Shown in pieces: positions 1-6,610 of a DNA stretch of 10,434 bases. The notes below the pieces were generated by a model that made no database searches, was not told where the DNA came from, and was given only the letters and a program-made list of their open reading frames with translations. The stretch comes from Cyclobacteriaceae bacterium. GTDB lineage: Bacteria > Bacteroidota > Bacteroidia > Cytophagales > Cyclobacteriaceae. A program made the position numbers and the translations under genes. Positions within the stretch are counted from its first letter, which is position 1; each line of letters begins with the position of its first letter. Where the stretch lies: NCBI GenBank assembly GCA_028279155.1, contig JANQST010000170.1, positions 1 to 10,434 on the forward strand. The letters are read 5' to 3'.

Positions 1-1
1 T

Positions 2-124
2 GATTCTATCACAATCCATCGAATCTACATTCAGAATGGCTTCAAACCTAGTTCTGAAAATGCAGTAGGATGGAAAAAACTACTTGATTCATACTCCAAA
101 GCTGGTGGTCAATTCTTGAATTAA
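2..124 (+). CDS. C-terminal tail of a truncated CDS (possibly SRPBCC/AHSA1-like)
   Basis: An open frame enters from the left edge and ends at TAA 122-124, giving 40 residues. They include the segments 'IHRIYIQNGFKPSSENAV' and 'GWKKLLDSYSKAGGQFLN'. The end, with a 'GW..LLDSY' amphipathic helix after an '..NGF.....' strand and loop, resembles the final helix of SRPBCC/AHSA1-type ligand-binding domains. That rests on a short motif only and is weak. The gene continues outside the window, so length, start and function cannot be judged. Its stop codon lies inside the first copy of a TTAATGATCA repeat. It reads in the same direction as the coiled-coil gene 79 nt downstream. Confidence 0.55.
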   Translation, partial: DSITIHRIYIQNGFKPSSENAVGWKKLLDSYSKAGGQFLN

Positions 125-148
125 TGATCACTTAATGATCAGCTGATT
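121..148. repeat. TTAATGATCA direct repeat with nested TGATCA dyad
   Basis: TTAATGATCA occurs at 121-130 and again at 132-141, an 11-bp period equal to about one helical turn. The two TGATCA hexamers (125-130 and 136-141) also form a dyad around CTTAA. The 10-bp palindrome ATCAGCTGAT follows at 138-147. The cluster lies just upstream of a candidate promoter for the gene at 204. It could be an operator; no regulator can be named. Confidence 0.5.
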
Positions 149-150
149 CC

Positions 151-182
151 TTGTATTTTCTTTAGAAGATAGCTTACTTTAA
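151..182 (+). promoter_or_regulatory. Candidate Bacteroidota-type promoter for the coiled-coil gene
   Basis: TTG at 151-153 and TACTTTAA at 175-182 approximate the Bacteroidota -33 (TTG) and -7 (TAnnTTTG) elements with a 21-nt spacer. The -7 element matches at TA and TT but lacks the final TG. A start site here would give a leader of roughly 15 nt. The match is imperfect and rests on sequence alone. Confidence 0.3.
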
Positions 183-203
183 TATGCCTAACCAACCAGT
201 ATT

Positions 204-1118
204 ATGGAAGCTAAAGCCAAAGCTAAGTCCAATACCAAAAAACAGCTATCAGATGAAAAGACCAAACTCATCAGAGAAATAAGGTCGAGGAAAGCTGAAT
301 TGGATCTATTGAATGCCAAAATAAGTGATTTGGAAAAGCTCTCCGATAAGCGGGATTTTCTTCAAAATGAGGTAGACGAACTTACCCAGAAAAAGCTGGA
401 GCTCGGCAAATTGACCGTTCAACAGCAAAGTGTGACCAAAGAGGTGAAAGAACTTAATGCTGAAAAGAAAAAGTTAAGCTCCTACATAAAAAACAACAAG
501 CCTAAAATGAAATCGCTTGAGTCTGAATTAGACCAATTGGAGCACAAAAAAGTGAATATTGAAGGTAAGCTTGACTCGCTATTGCAGAATCAAAAAAATA
601 CCAATGAAAAGGTTGGGCAGCTTAAAGATGAGAAGGCAAAATACGAAACTGAAATTTCCGGCCTGAAAACCGAATATGGTCTCTTACCAAGAGATATAAA
701 GGAAATGTCAAAGGACTCAATCAACCAGTTAAAAAAGTATTCTTTCCTAGCTATGTTATCTGTAACAGGAACATTGATCATGATGGGACTGCTAATTTTC
801 TTTTTGATTCAACCGGTTGTAGACAATGCCTTTGCAGATAGTTTTTCAGATCCAAACCTCGCATTTTATAGCATATTGTCAACCAAAATATTGCTGTTCA
901 GCGGACTCGTAATTTTTGTACTGGTCCTCCTAAGTCTAACTCGTGGGTTTTTATCTCAATACATCAAATCAAGAAACCGATTAACGTCTCTAAGAGTTAC
1001 TGACTACTTCGTAGATCGTGTTCAATCTACCTCCAATGGAAAGGCCGATGTTGAATTGCTCAAGGATTTTCTTCCAAAAATTATGGACCATGATGGTTCT
1101 TTTGACAGATCTAAATAA
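204..1118 (+). CDS. Coiled-coil protein with two transmembrane helices, unknown function
   Basis: I do not recognise a named family for this 304-residue protein. Residues about 8-170 are a long, highly charged, Lys/Glu/Leu-rich segment with heptad-like spacing, expected to be a coiled coil. Two hydrophobic segments follow: about 180-203 ('FLAMLSVTGTLIMMGLLIFF') and about 221-247 ('ILLFSGLVIFVLVLLSL'). They are joined by an acidic loop of about 18 residues and followed by a basic tail of about 57 residues. With no signal peptide, the coiled coil and tail are probably cytoplasmic and the short loop periplasmic. Such a design suits a scaffold or membrane-organising role, but that is inference. 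The flavoprotein gene begins within about 11-60 nt in the same direction, so the two are probably co-transcribed. The ATG at 204 is the first in frame and begins the charged N-terminus directly. Confidence 0.85.
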   Translation: MEAKAKAKSNTKKQLSDEKTKLIREIRSRKAELDLLNAKISDLEKLSDKRDFLQNEVDELTQKKLELGKLTVQQQSVTKEVKELNAEKKKLSSYIKNNKPKMKSLESELDQLEHKKVNIEGKLDSLLQNQKNTNEKVGQLKDEKAKYETEISGLKTEYGLLPRDIKEMSKDSINQLKKYSFLAMLSVTGTLIMMGLLIFFLIQPVVDNAFADSFSDPNLAFYSILSTKILLFSGLVIFVLVLLSLTRGFLSQYIKSRNRLTSLRVTDYFVDRVQSTSNGKADVELLKDFLPKIMDHDGSFDRSK

Positions 1119-1129
1119 CGTTTGCCACC

Positions 1130-2440
1130 ATAGAAAAACAAGATAACATTAAGGATTTCGTAGTACTTGGAGGGGGGTTAATGGGTAGCGCTACAGTCTG
1201 GCAATTGTCTCAAGCTGACAAAAATGTATTACTTCTCGAACAGCAAGGTGAGGAATACACATTTGGCTCGAGTTATGGGGAAGCTCGTATTTGTCGCAGC
1301 CTTGGCCCAAAAAACGATATCTGGTCTTACCTCCACCGAAGGGCACTTGAGGAAACGGAACAGCTCATTGAATTTCTTAATGCAGAAGATACCGTCCATC
1401 ATAAAATGGCTGATATATATACTGATACTCCTGTCACATATGTTCTCCACACCAAGAAAGTCGAAGCTGTACAACGAATGTTAAGGCAACAAGACGATAA
1501 TTATGAGTGCGCTACCTCACCCAAAGAAGCACTTAACAAATTTGGAGTCAAGATCCCTGCAGGTCGAATAGTAATCCAGGAATACAAAAAATATACCGGA
1601 ACAATGAATCCCAAAGCACTCATTCAAAAACTACACAAAGGGGTTCTTCTTAAAGGGAATGAAATCAATTACAAGCAACAAATAAAAAATATACGAAGAA
1701 ATGATAACGGATATCAAATAGAAGTAATGGACTTGATGTCTGGGACAATTAACCGAATTGACTCGAAAAAAATTGTTGTTGCAGCAGGGCCCTATTCCGG
1801 ACCTCTTTTGAAAGACATTGCACCAGTATTTGATAAACTTATAACTCCAAGAAGAGTCTTCCTGGCTTTTCTTAAAATTGATCCAAAAAGATTTGAAAGC
1901 TACAACTCTGAAGAGCAACAAAAAATATTCAATTTCTATCCCCTCATCGATCTTGGTCCGGACCATGTATTTTCAATGATTGAAAAGAAAGACGAGCACG
2001 GACATCCTTTGTTCAAAGTTGGTGGGCACTTTCTGCGAGAAGAAATTTCAGACCTGGATGAAACATGGTTAAAGGGACTATCAGGTTCGGAAATTGAGTG
2101 GAGTAAAATGAGAACCCTTGATTACTTCAAATTTCTAAATGTGCCGTTGGAAAAGGATGATCTAAGCTATCAATCCGGGTATTCCTGTGTCTATTCATTA
2201 ACAGATTCTGAAATTCCGATTGTATCCAATCTCCCAAACTTGGACAGCTCGCCCGATCCAAATGGCGTGGTCCTTGGGGGAATGTCTGGTGTTGGGGCTA
2301 AGGGCTCGTTAACCTATGGACTGATGGCAACCCACCTTCTGCTAAACAAAGACGAAAGTGGATTTATGTACCAGAAGGTGAAAAGAGCATTGAACTTCTC
2401 AACTGCTAACCAATCTAATCAAGAGCAACAAATTCCATAG
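1130..2440 (+). CDS. FAD-dependent amine oxidase, sarcosine / N-methyl-L-tryptophan oxidase (MSOX) family; start codon unclear
   Basis: Members of this family oxidise secondary or N-methylated amino acids using FAD and O2, releasing H2O2; the substrate here cannot be read. The ADP-binding fold is clear: strand and glycine motif 'DFVVLGGGLMGSA' (nt 1154-1192), acidic strand end 'VLLLEQ', then 'GSSYGEARICR', equivalent to the family's SS-G-R-I-R motif. 'SGYSCVYSLTDSEIPIV' contains the cysteine (codon 2186-2188) aligned with the residue that binds FAD covalently in MSOX. The C-terminal 'GGMSGVGAKGSLTYGL' replaces the usual GxSGHGFK flavin motif and lacks its His. The first ATG (1181) falls inside the glycine motif and would delete the first beta strand. 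The frame is open from 1115 but has no ATG, GTG or TTG before 1181. Best N-termini are ATA 1130 (EKQDNIKDFVVLGGG) or ATT 1148 (KDFVVLGGG). It may therefore use a rare start, be a start-loss allele, or contain a sequence error. From 1130 it is 436 residues. Confidence 0.85.
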   Translation: MEKQDNIKDFVVLGGGLMGSATVWQLSQADKNVLLLEQQGEEYTFGSSYGEARICRSLGPKNDIWSYLHRRALEETEQLIEFLNAEDTVHHKMADIYTDTPVTYVLHTKKVEAVQRMLRQQDDNYECATSPKEALNKFGVKIPAGRIVIQEYKKYTGTMNPKALIQKLHKGVLLKGNEINYKQQIKNIRRNDNGYQIEVMDLMSGTINRIDSKKIVVAAGPYSGPLLKDIAPVFDKLITPRRVFLAFLKIDPKRFESYNSEEQQKIFNFYPLIDLGPDHVFSMIEKKDEHGHPLFKVGGHFLREEISDLDETWLKGLSGSEIEWSKMRTLDYFKFLNVPLEKDDLSYQSGYSCVYSLTDSEIPIVSNLPNLDSSPDPNGVVLGGMSGVGAKGSLTYGLMATHLLLNKDESGFMYQKVKRALNFSTANQSNQEQQIP

Positions 2441-2491
2441 TAGTTCTTACTCCAATCAATCTACTTGTCATCACACAAGAATATTTATTTT

Positions 2492-2540
2492 TTAAACATT
2501 TATTAATCATATTCGTATCCATAACTTAAACAATTATTAA
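2492..2540. repeat. 15-bp direct repeat upstream of padR-like gene (candidate operator)
   Basis: TTAAACATTTATTAA at 2492-2506 recurs as TTAAACAATTATTAA at 2526-2540, differing at one of 15 positions, with a 34-bp period (about three helical turns). The second copy ends 4 nt before the regulator's ATG and overlaps a possible -7 element, TAACTTAA, at 2522-2529. Each copy starts and ends with TTAA. Position and spacing suggest an autoregulatory operator for the PadR-type protein encoded next. AT-richness raises the chance of coincidental similarity. Confidence 0.5.
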
Positions 2541-2544
2541 AGTA

Positions 2545-2874
2545 ATGGAATTAGTCGGATCGCTTGAGGAAATTGTATTGATGATCTTGCTCAGAAATGA
2601 TAAGATTAACAGTGTCGAAATTGCAAAAGAATACTACAATGCCATTGGTAAAAATCTGTCTGTCCCCAGCATTCATGTGACCTTGAAACGAATGCAGAAG
2701 AAAGGCTGGGTTAAATCCGAATTTGGGTCTCCCACGGCTGAAAGAGGTGGCAGGAGAAAGCGAATCTATTGGGCAACACCAAAAGCCTATGAACTTCTTA
2801 GCGAGCTCACAAAAGCAAAATCTGAGCTTTGGAAGGGAATAACCAAACCATCACTTCAATATGTCCATATCTAG
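2545..2874 (+). CDS. PadR-family winged-helix transcriptional regulator
   Basis: This 109-residue protein matches PadR-type regulators in size and pattern. It opens with helix 'LVGSLEEIVLMILL', then 'NSVEIAKEYYNAIG', then recognition-helix region 'VPSIHVTLKRMQKKGWVKSE', where the family has 'tlY..L.rLe.kG.v'. The wing region is 'GGRRKRIYWATPKAYELL', like the family's 'gR.rkyY.lT..G...L'. It is the short form, without the long C-terminal dimerisation domain. Its end overlaps the start of the permease gene by 14 nt, indicating translational coupling and one operon. PadR proteins are usually repressors of adjacent membrane-protein genes, often their own operon, and the 15-bp repeat just upstream fits that. 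The inducing ligand is not evident. In Bacteroidota such short PadR genes are commonly paired with prefix-domain permeases. Confidence 0.9.
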   Translation: MELVGSLEEIVLMILLRNDKINSVEIAKEYYNAIGKNLSVPSIHVTLKRMQKKGWVKSEFGSPTAERGGRRKRIYWATPKAYELLSELTKAKSELWKGITKPSLQYVHI

Positions 2875-5437
2875 TCCACCAAAATGGGCCAATTGGCTCA
2901 TAGAGAAGTTATGTCCGGAATCCAGACTCGAAGAAGTACAAGGCGATCTGCACGAAGCATATCATTGGCGGGTATCAGAGTTTGGTACAACCAAAGCCAA
3001 GTGGCTCTTTGTCGCAGAGGCAGTCAAATCATCGAGAATATCCTCACTTACTCCGTTCAAACGAATAAATCAACAACTCATGATGTTTAAAAACTATTTC
3101 AAAACAGGATGGAGGTTTCTCAAAAAGAACAAGCTCTATTCAAGTCTTAACATCCTTGGTTTGGCCATGGGTATCTCATTTTGCTGGTTGGCATATCTAT
3201 ACGCAGATGATGAAATGAATTACGACCAGTATTTGGAACATCATGAAGAAACGTACAGAATCGTTATTGATTTCAAGCGAGGTGATGACCTACATTATAT
3301 CGGAGGTAGTTCGAATGCAATGTCTGTCCAGTTTCGTGACAAGATCCCTGAAATAGATCAGGTGGCTAGAATAAAATCTGATTTTGGATTGATACAAAAA
3401 GAGGATGAAGTGATTGAGCAAAGCCTGATTATGACAGACAGGTCGCTGATTTCTCTACTAGAGTTAAACTTCCTTGAGGGTGCCCCAGGAGCTTTTGATC
3501 AGCCAAATGATGTAATCATATCAGAAACACTGGCTGGAACCCTAAATCTTAGAGGAAAGGCCGTCGGGGAAATTTTATCATTGAATCGCGGGGATGATTT
3601 TGAAGATTTCATAATTCGAGGAGTTTACCAGGAAATTCCAGCAAATACCTCTGTGAGACGTCACTTAATCATGTCTTACTCCAACTACCTGGCCAACGCT
3701 CCCGAGCGAAGACTTACCACATGGTTCGACTTGAATATGAATACGTTGGTGAAACTTCATGATAAGAAAGCAGTGGCATCTGTGGAAGAAAAAATGAATG
3801 ATCTTCATCATGAAAACGAGCCAGACAGCGAAGCTGAAGTACAATTTAAACTTCAGCCAATGTCACAAATTCACCTCAATCAAGATTATGGTCATTACAA
3901 CGGAATTGCACGTGGTGGTAGCGTAGAAATGATACGTCTCTTTGCGGGTATCGGGATTTTCTGCCTAATTATTTCAATGATCAATTATTCAAATTTCAAT
4001 ATTTCGCTTTATATCAATCGCTCTAGAGAAGTTGCTTTGCGTAAGGTTATTGGAGCTGAAAGGAAAGGAATATTCAGTCAACTGATAACCGAATCTTTCC
4101 TTTCATCTTTCATTGCTGGGTTACTTGCGCTTGTTGTGTTGATCTTGATTTTACCTCTATTCTCTTCTTTCGTTGATAAAAGTTATACGCCTGGATTTTT
4201 GATCAACTACAGGTTCATTTTAGGTGCCTTAGTGATTTTGATATCTACAGCAATAATAAGTGGTTTCTACCCAGCGCTCATCTTGTCACGGTTCTCTATT
4301 GTAAAATCATTGAAAGGTGAGCAAAAAATTCGATCAGGGAAATGGATTACTCAAACGCTATTGGGAGTCCAATTTATTCTTGCAACCGGGCTTGTAGCTG
4401 GGATGCTAACCATGCGAGAACAAGTGAAATTTCTATCATCATTTGACACTAAGATCAATTTCGATAACGTCATTTATCACGATTATATTCCAGCCGAGGA
4501 AGGTCAGGTTAAGAAATTTATGTTGGACCTGGAGCAACTCCCAGAGGTAGAACAAGTAGCAGCAATTTCAGGGTACAATGGAACCCGAATTGTCTCCGAT
4601 GAAACACAGTTTGATGTAAGACATCTGAGGATTAATAAAGATCTTATGAATCTTCTTGACATTCAGATTGTCGATGGCAGAAATTTCAATGATGAAATCA
4701 CAACGGATCAAACACAAGGAGTTTTAGTCAACGAAGCATTTGTCAAACGAATGGGATTAGAAAATCCTGTCGGAGAGGTCATCCCCTTTAAATACAACAA
4801 ATTAGAAGACCCTAAAATCATTGGTGTCGTTGAAGATTACCATTTTGAATCAGCCAGAAATGTCATAGACCCTTTGGTTATTTACAAATCAGAACAATAC
4901 CCGCTTCAATCGGTGTATGTCAAGGTGAATAAAGCAGCAACATTCAACAAAGAAAGGTTTGAACAACTCTGGATCAAAAACTTCGATCCTTTTCCATTTG
5001 AGTACAGCTTCCTTGAAGAAGAATACCTGTCAGCCTACGAATCAGAAAACCAAATGATGCATTTAGTTGGTATCGGATGTGTGGTATCCATCTTTCTTGC
5101 AGGAATGGGCTTGCTGGGTATCGTAGGCCTTCAATTGAATCAGCGATTTAAAGAGATCAGTATTCGAAAGGTATTGGGGGCCAGCTCTGTCAATTTGTAC
5201 CAGGTTTTCACTAAAAAATATGTATTCATAGTAGCGATAGGTCTGGCCGGAGGCTTGACCCTTGGTTATTACTTAATTGAGGATTGGCTTGGGAATTATC
5301 CTTTCAGAGTGGATTTCGGTGTTGGAATTATTTCTGTAACAATTTTTGTGACATTGTCTATTGCCTTGATTACCATTATTTCTCAGGTATTCAAAGTGGT
5401 AAGAGCAAATCCTGTCAAATTTTTAAGAGATGAATGA
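2861..5437 (+). CDS. Prefix-domain FtsX/MacB-type ABC transporter permease
   Basis: This 858-residue inner-membrane permease is built as follows. Residues about 5-65 form a soluble prefix ('PPKWANWLIEKLCPES', 'EEVQGDLHEAYHWRV') of the kind NCBI calls a permease prefix domain. TM1 is about 95-114, a periplasmic MacB-like domain about 115-350, and TM2-4 about 356-378, 412-433 and 451-476. TM5 is about 496-516, a second periplasmic domain about 520-730, and TM6-8 about 733-756, 785-806 and 820-845. Duplicated FtsX signatures follow TM2 and TM6: 'SREVALRKVIGAE' and 'FKEISIRKVLGAS'. It ends with the family tail 'ANPVKFLRDE'. The duplicated layout is typical of Bacteroidota permeases that work with an ATP-binding protein, as in MacB/LolCDE-like mechanotransmission. 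No ATPase is present in the window. Met74/75 (ATG at 3080) is where prefix-less homologues normally begin ('MFKNYFKTGWRFLKKNK'). The gene overlaps the PadR gene by 14 nt. Substrate unknown. Confidence 0.92.
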   Translation: MSISSPPKWANWLIEKLCPESRLEEVQGDLHEAYHWRVSEFGTTKAKWLFVAEAVKSSRISSLTPFKRINQQLMMFKNYFKTGWRFLKKNKLYSSLNILGLAMGISFCWLAYLYADDEMNYDQYLEHHEETYRIVIDFKRGDDLHYIGGSSNAMSVQFRDKIPEIDQVARIKSDFGLIQKEDEVIEQSLIMTDRSLISLLELNFLEGAPGAFDQPNDVIISETLAGTLNLRGKAVGEILSLNRGDDFEDFIIRGVYQEIPANTSVRRHLIMSYSNYLANAPERRLTTWFDLNMNTLVKLHDKKAVASVEEKMNDLHHENEPDSEAEVQFKLQPMSQIHLNQDYGHYNGIARGGSVEMIRLFAGIGIFCLIISMINYSNFNISLYINRSREVALRKVIGAERKGIFSQLITESFLSSFIAGLLALVVLILILPLFSSFVDKSYTPGFLINYRFILGALVILISTAIISGFYPALILSRFSIVKSLKGEQKIRSGKWITQTLLGVQFILATGLVAGMLTMREQVKFLSSFDTKINFDNVIYHDYIPAEEGQVKKFMLDLEQLPEVEQVAAISGYNGTRIVSDETQFDVRHLRINKDLMNLLDIQIVDGRNFNDEITTDQTQGVLVNEAFVKRMGLENPVGEVIPFKYNKLEDPKIIGVVEDYHFESARNVIDPLVIYKSEQYPLQSVYVKVNKAATFNKERFEQLWIKNFDPFPFEYSFLEEEYLSAYESENQMMHLVGIGCVVSIFLAGMGLLGIVGLQLNQRFKEISIRKVLGASSVNLYQVFTKKYVFIVAIGLAGGLTLGYYLIEDWLGNYPFRVDFGVGIISVTIFVTLSIALITIISQVFKVVRANPVKFLRDE

Positions 5438-6532
5438 TTAATCTTCGCCGTTTTCGAAAATGAAAGGATCGGGAAACATTGCAGCAATTGCAAACCAATA
5501 ACCCATATATGAAAATGTTGGTTCTAGTCGTTTTCCAATTTCACCGGAAACGACCTCTCCGAACAAGTTGTATTTGTTTCCATCAGAATCCACCATCACT
5601 ACTCCTTCACTTAAATTCGGAGCAAGCTGAAGACTTACAGAAGATGCTTTGTAAGAGCTGATAAAATCAATGGTAGGATCCGTTATGAGAAGATTAGAAT
5701 TATCTACAATCAGATCCAGTTTATCATCAAACTGATTACTGGTATAAACGAATGATCTGGTTGAATCAATAATCGCATGAACCCGCTCATGATTCCTTAA
5801 CCTGGAATCTCGTGGAAAATATGGCCAATTTGGTCTGCTATCCGGTTGAATAAAACTACTCAATGGAATAAGTTGATAAGATCTAACATCTAAGTTATCA
5901 CCTACCAAAACCAAGGCCTCGGGAAACCAAGTTTTTGCACCCATGAAGGTCATTTCCAAAACCGGCAAAAAGTTAAGCTTCTCACATGACAAAGGACCAT
6001 TGATGCCTTGTGTAGTCATTTGAGACCAATTTGTATCCGTTTCCCTATCATACAGTACCATGTTGCTATTGTATAGCAATCCCGACACCCCATACGTTGT
6101 TATACTTCCGTTAAATTCACTTTCAAATGCTAGTGCAGTACCAGTCAACGGACAAAAGGTTATTGCAACAGGAACTTCATTGATAAAGTCATTCACAATT
6201 TCATGTCGGTCCAATTGTCGATGAGGATAGACTTTTATCACATCTCCTTTTTTAATTACAACTACCAGTTCGTCATCTTCAATGAGTTCAATTTCTTCAA
6301 TAGGAAGGAAGATTGGACTCTCCATTGCTACAAAGCCATCTTTTCCTACTCCACCATCTGCTAATGTAGCGGTAGGTATTGTCCACCCACTAGCTCCGAC
6401 CTCACACACTTCAGGTGTAGAATTTGATGGAGGTACGATTACGCTATTATGATCATCCAATCGGCAGCTTGTGAAAAGTAGCAGCCCACTAACGAATAAC
6501 AGAACAAAAACAAGTCTTTGTGACGAGATCAT
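5438..6532 (-). CDS. DUF3179-domain lipoprotein, copy 1
   Basis: This 364-residue lipoprotein has an N-terminus 'MISSQRLVFVLLFVSGLLLF' followed by lipobox 'FTSC', with lipidated Cys23. The next residues, R-L-D-D, place acids at +4/+5, resembling the Bacteroidota lipoprotein export signal for surface display. The mature part carries DUF3179 hallmarks: 'DDELVVVI', 'HEIVND' (110-115), 'VPVAITFCPLTGTALAF' (120-136), 'YGVSGLLYNSNMVLYDRETD', 'W.QMTTQ.I.G', and C-terminal 'LEPTFSYMGYWFA'. The DUF3179 family has no established biochemical function that I know of. Many members read 'CPLCG' where this has 'CPLTG', so the second Cys is absent. Cys43, Cys127 and Cys183 are shared with the neighbouring paralogue. 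It lies 78 nt downstream of copy 2 on the same strand and has its own promoter-like sequence. Its stop directly abuts the convergent permease stop. Only the ATG at 6532 gives a lipoprotein signal. Confidence 0.9.
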   Translation of the reverse strand: MISSQRLVFVLLFVSGLLLFTSCRLDDHNSVIVPPSNSTPEVCEVGASGWTIPTATLADGGVGKDGFVAMESPIFLPIEEIELIEDDELVVVIKKGDVIKVYPHRQLDRHEIVNDFINEVPVAITFCPLTGTALAFESEFNGSITTYGVSGLLYNSNMVLYDRETDTNWSQMTTQGINGPLSCEKLNFLPVLEMTFMGAKTWFPEALVLVGDNLDVRSYQLIPLSSFIQPDSRPNWPYFPRDSRLRNHERVHAIIDSTRSFVYTSNQFDDKLDLIVDNSNLLITDPTIDFISSYKASSVSLQLAPNLSEGVVMVDSDGNKYNLFGEVVSGEIGKRLEPTFSYMGYWFAIAAMFPDPFIFENGED

Positions 6533-6541
6533 GATTTATTT

Positions 6542-6570
6542 CAAATAAAATTACCTCAATTCTCTGCCAA
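6542..6570 (-). promoter_or_regulatory. Candidate promoter for DUF3179 copy 1
   Basis: Read on the minus strand, TTG (6570-6568) is followed after 18 nt by TTTATTTG (6549-6542). This is one base from the Bacteroidota -7 consensus TAnnTTTG, at close to the usual spacing. It leaves only about 9 nt before the start codon, so the leader would be very short. It would let copy 1 be expressed separately from copy 2. Confidence 0.35.
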
Positions 6571-6610
6571 TGAGCTGCATAACAGACGACAATTAGGCTT
6601 TTAGCGGAGC

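Noticed and set aside
184..282. Short upstream frame from ATG 184 overlapping the coiled-coil gene
   Set aside because: About 32 codons in another frame, no recognisable features; the 204 frame is clearly the real one.
1229..1966. Open frames on the minus strand inside the oxidase gene (1229-1474, 1631-1966) and a plus-strand frame 1224-1484
   Set aside because: Shadows of a well-supported conserved gene; their translations show no domain or sensible composition.
5451..5460. Palindrome TTTTCGAAAA near the convergent stops as a terminator or operator
   Set aside because: It lies in the coding end of the DUF3179 gene, has a weak AT stem with no loop, and is explained by the codons for the acidic C-terminus.
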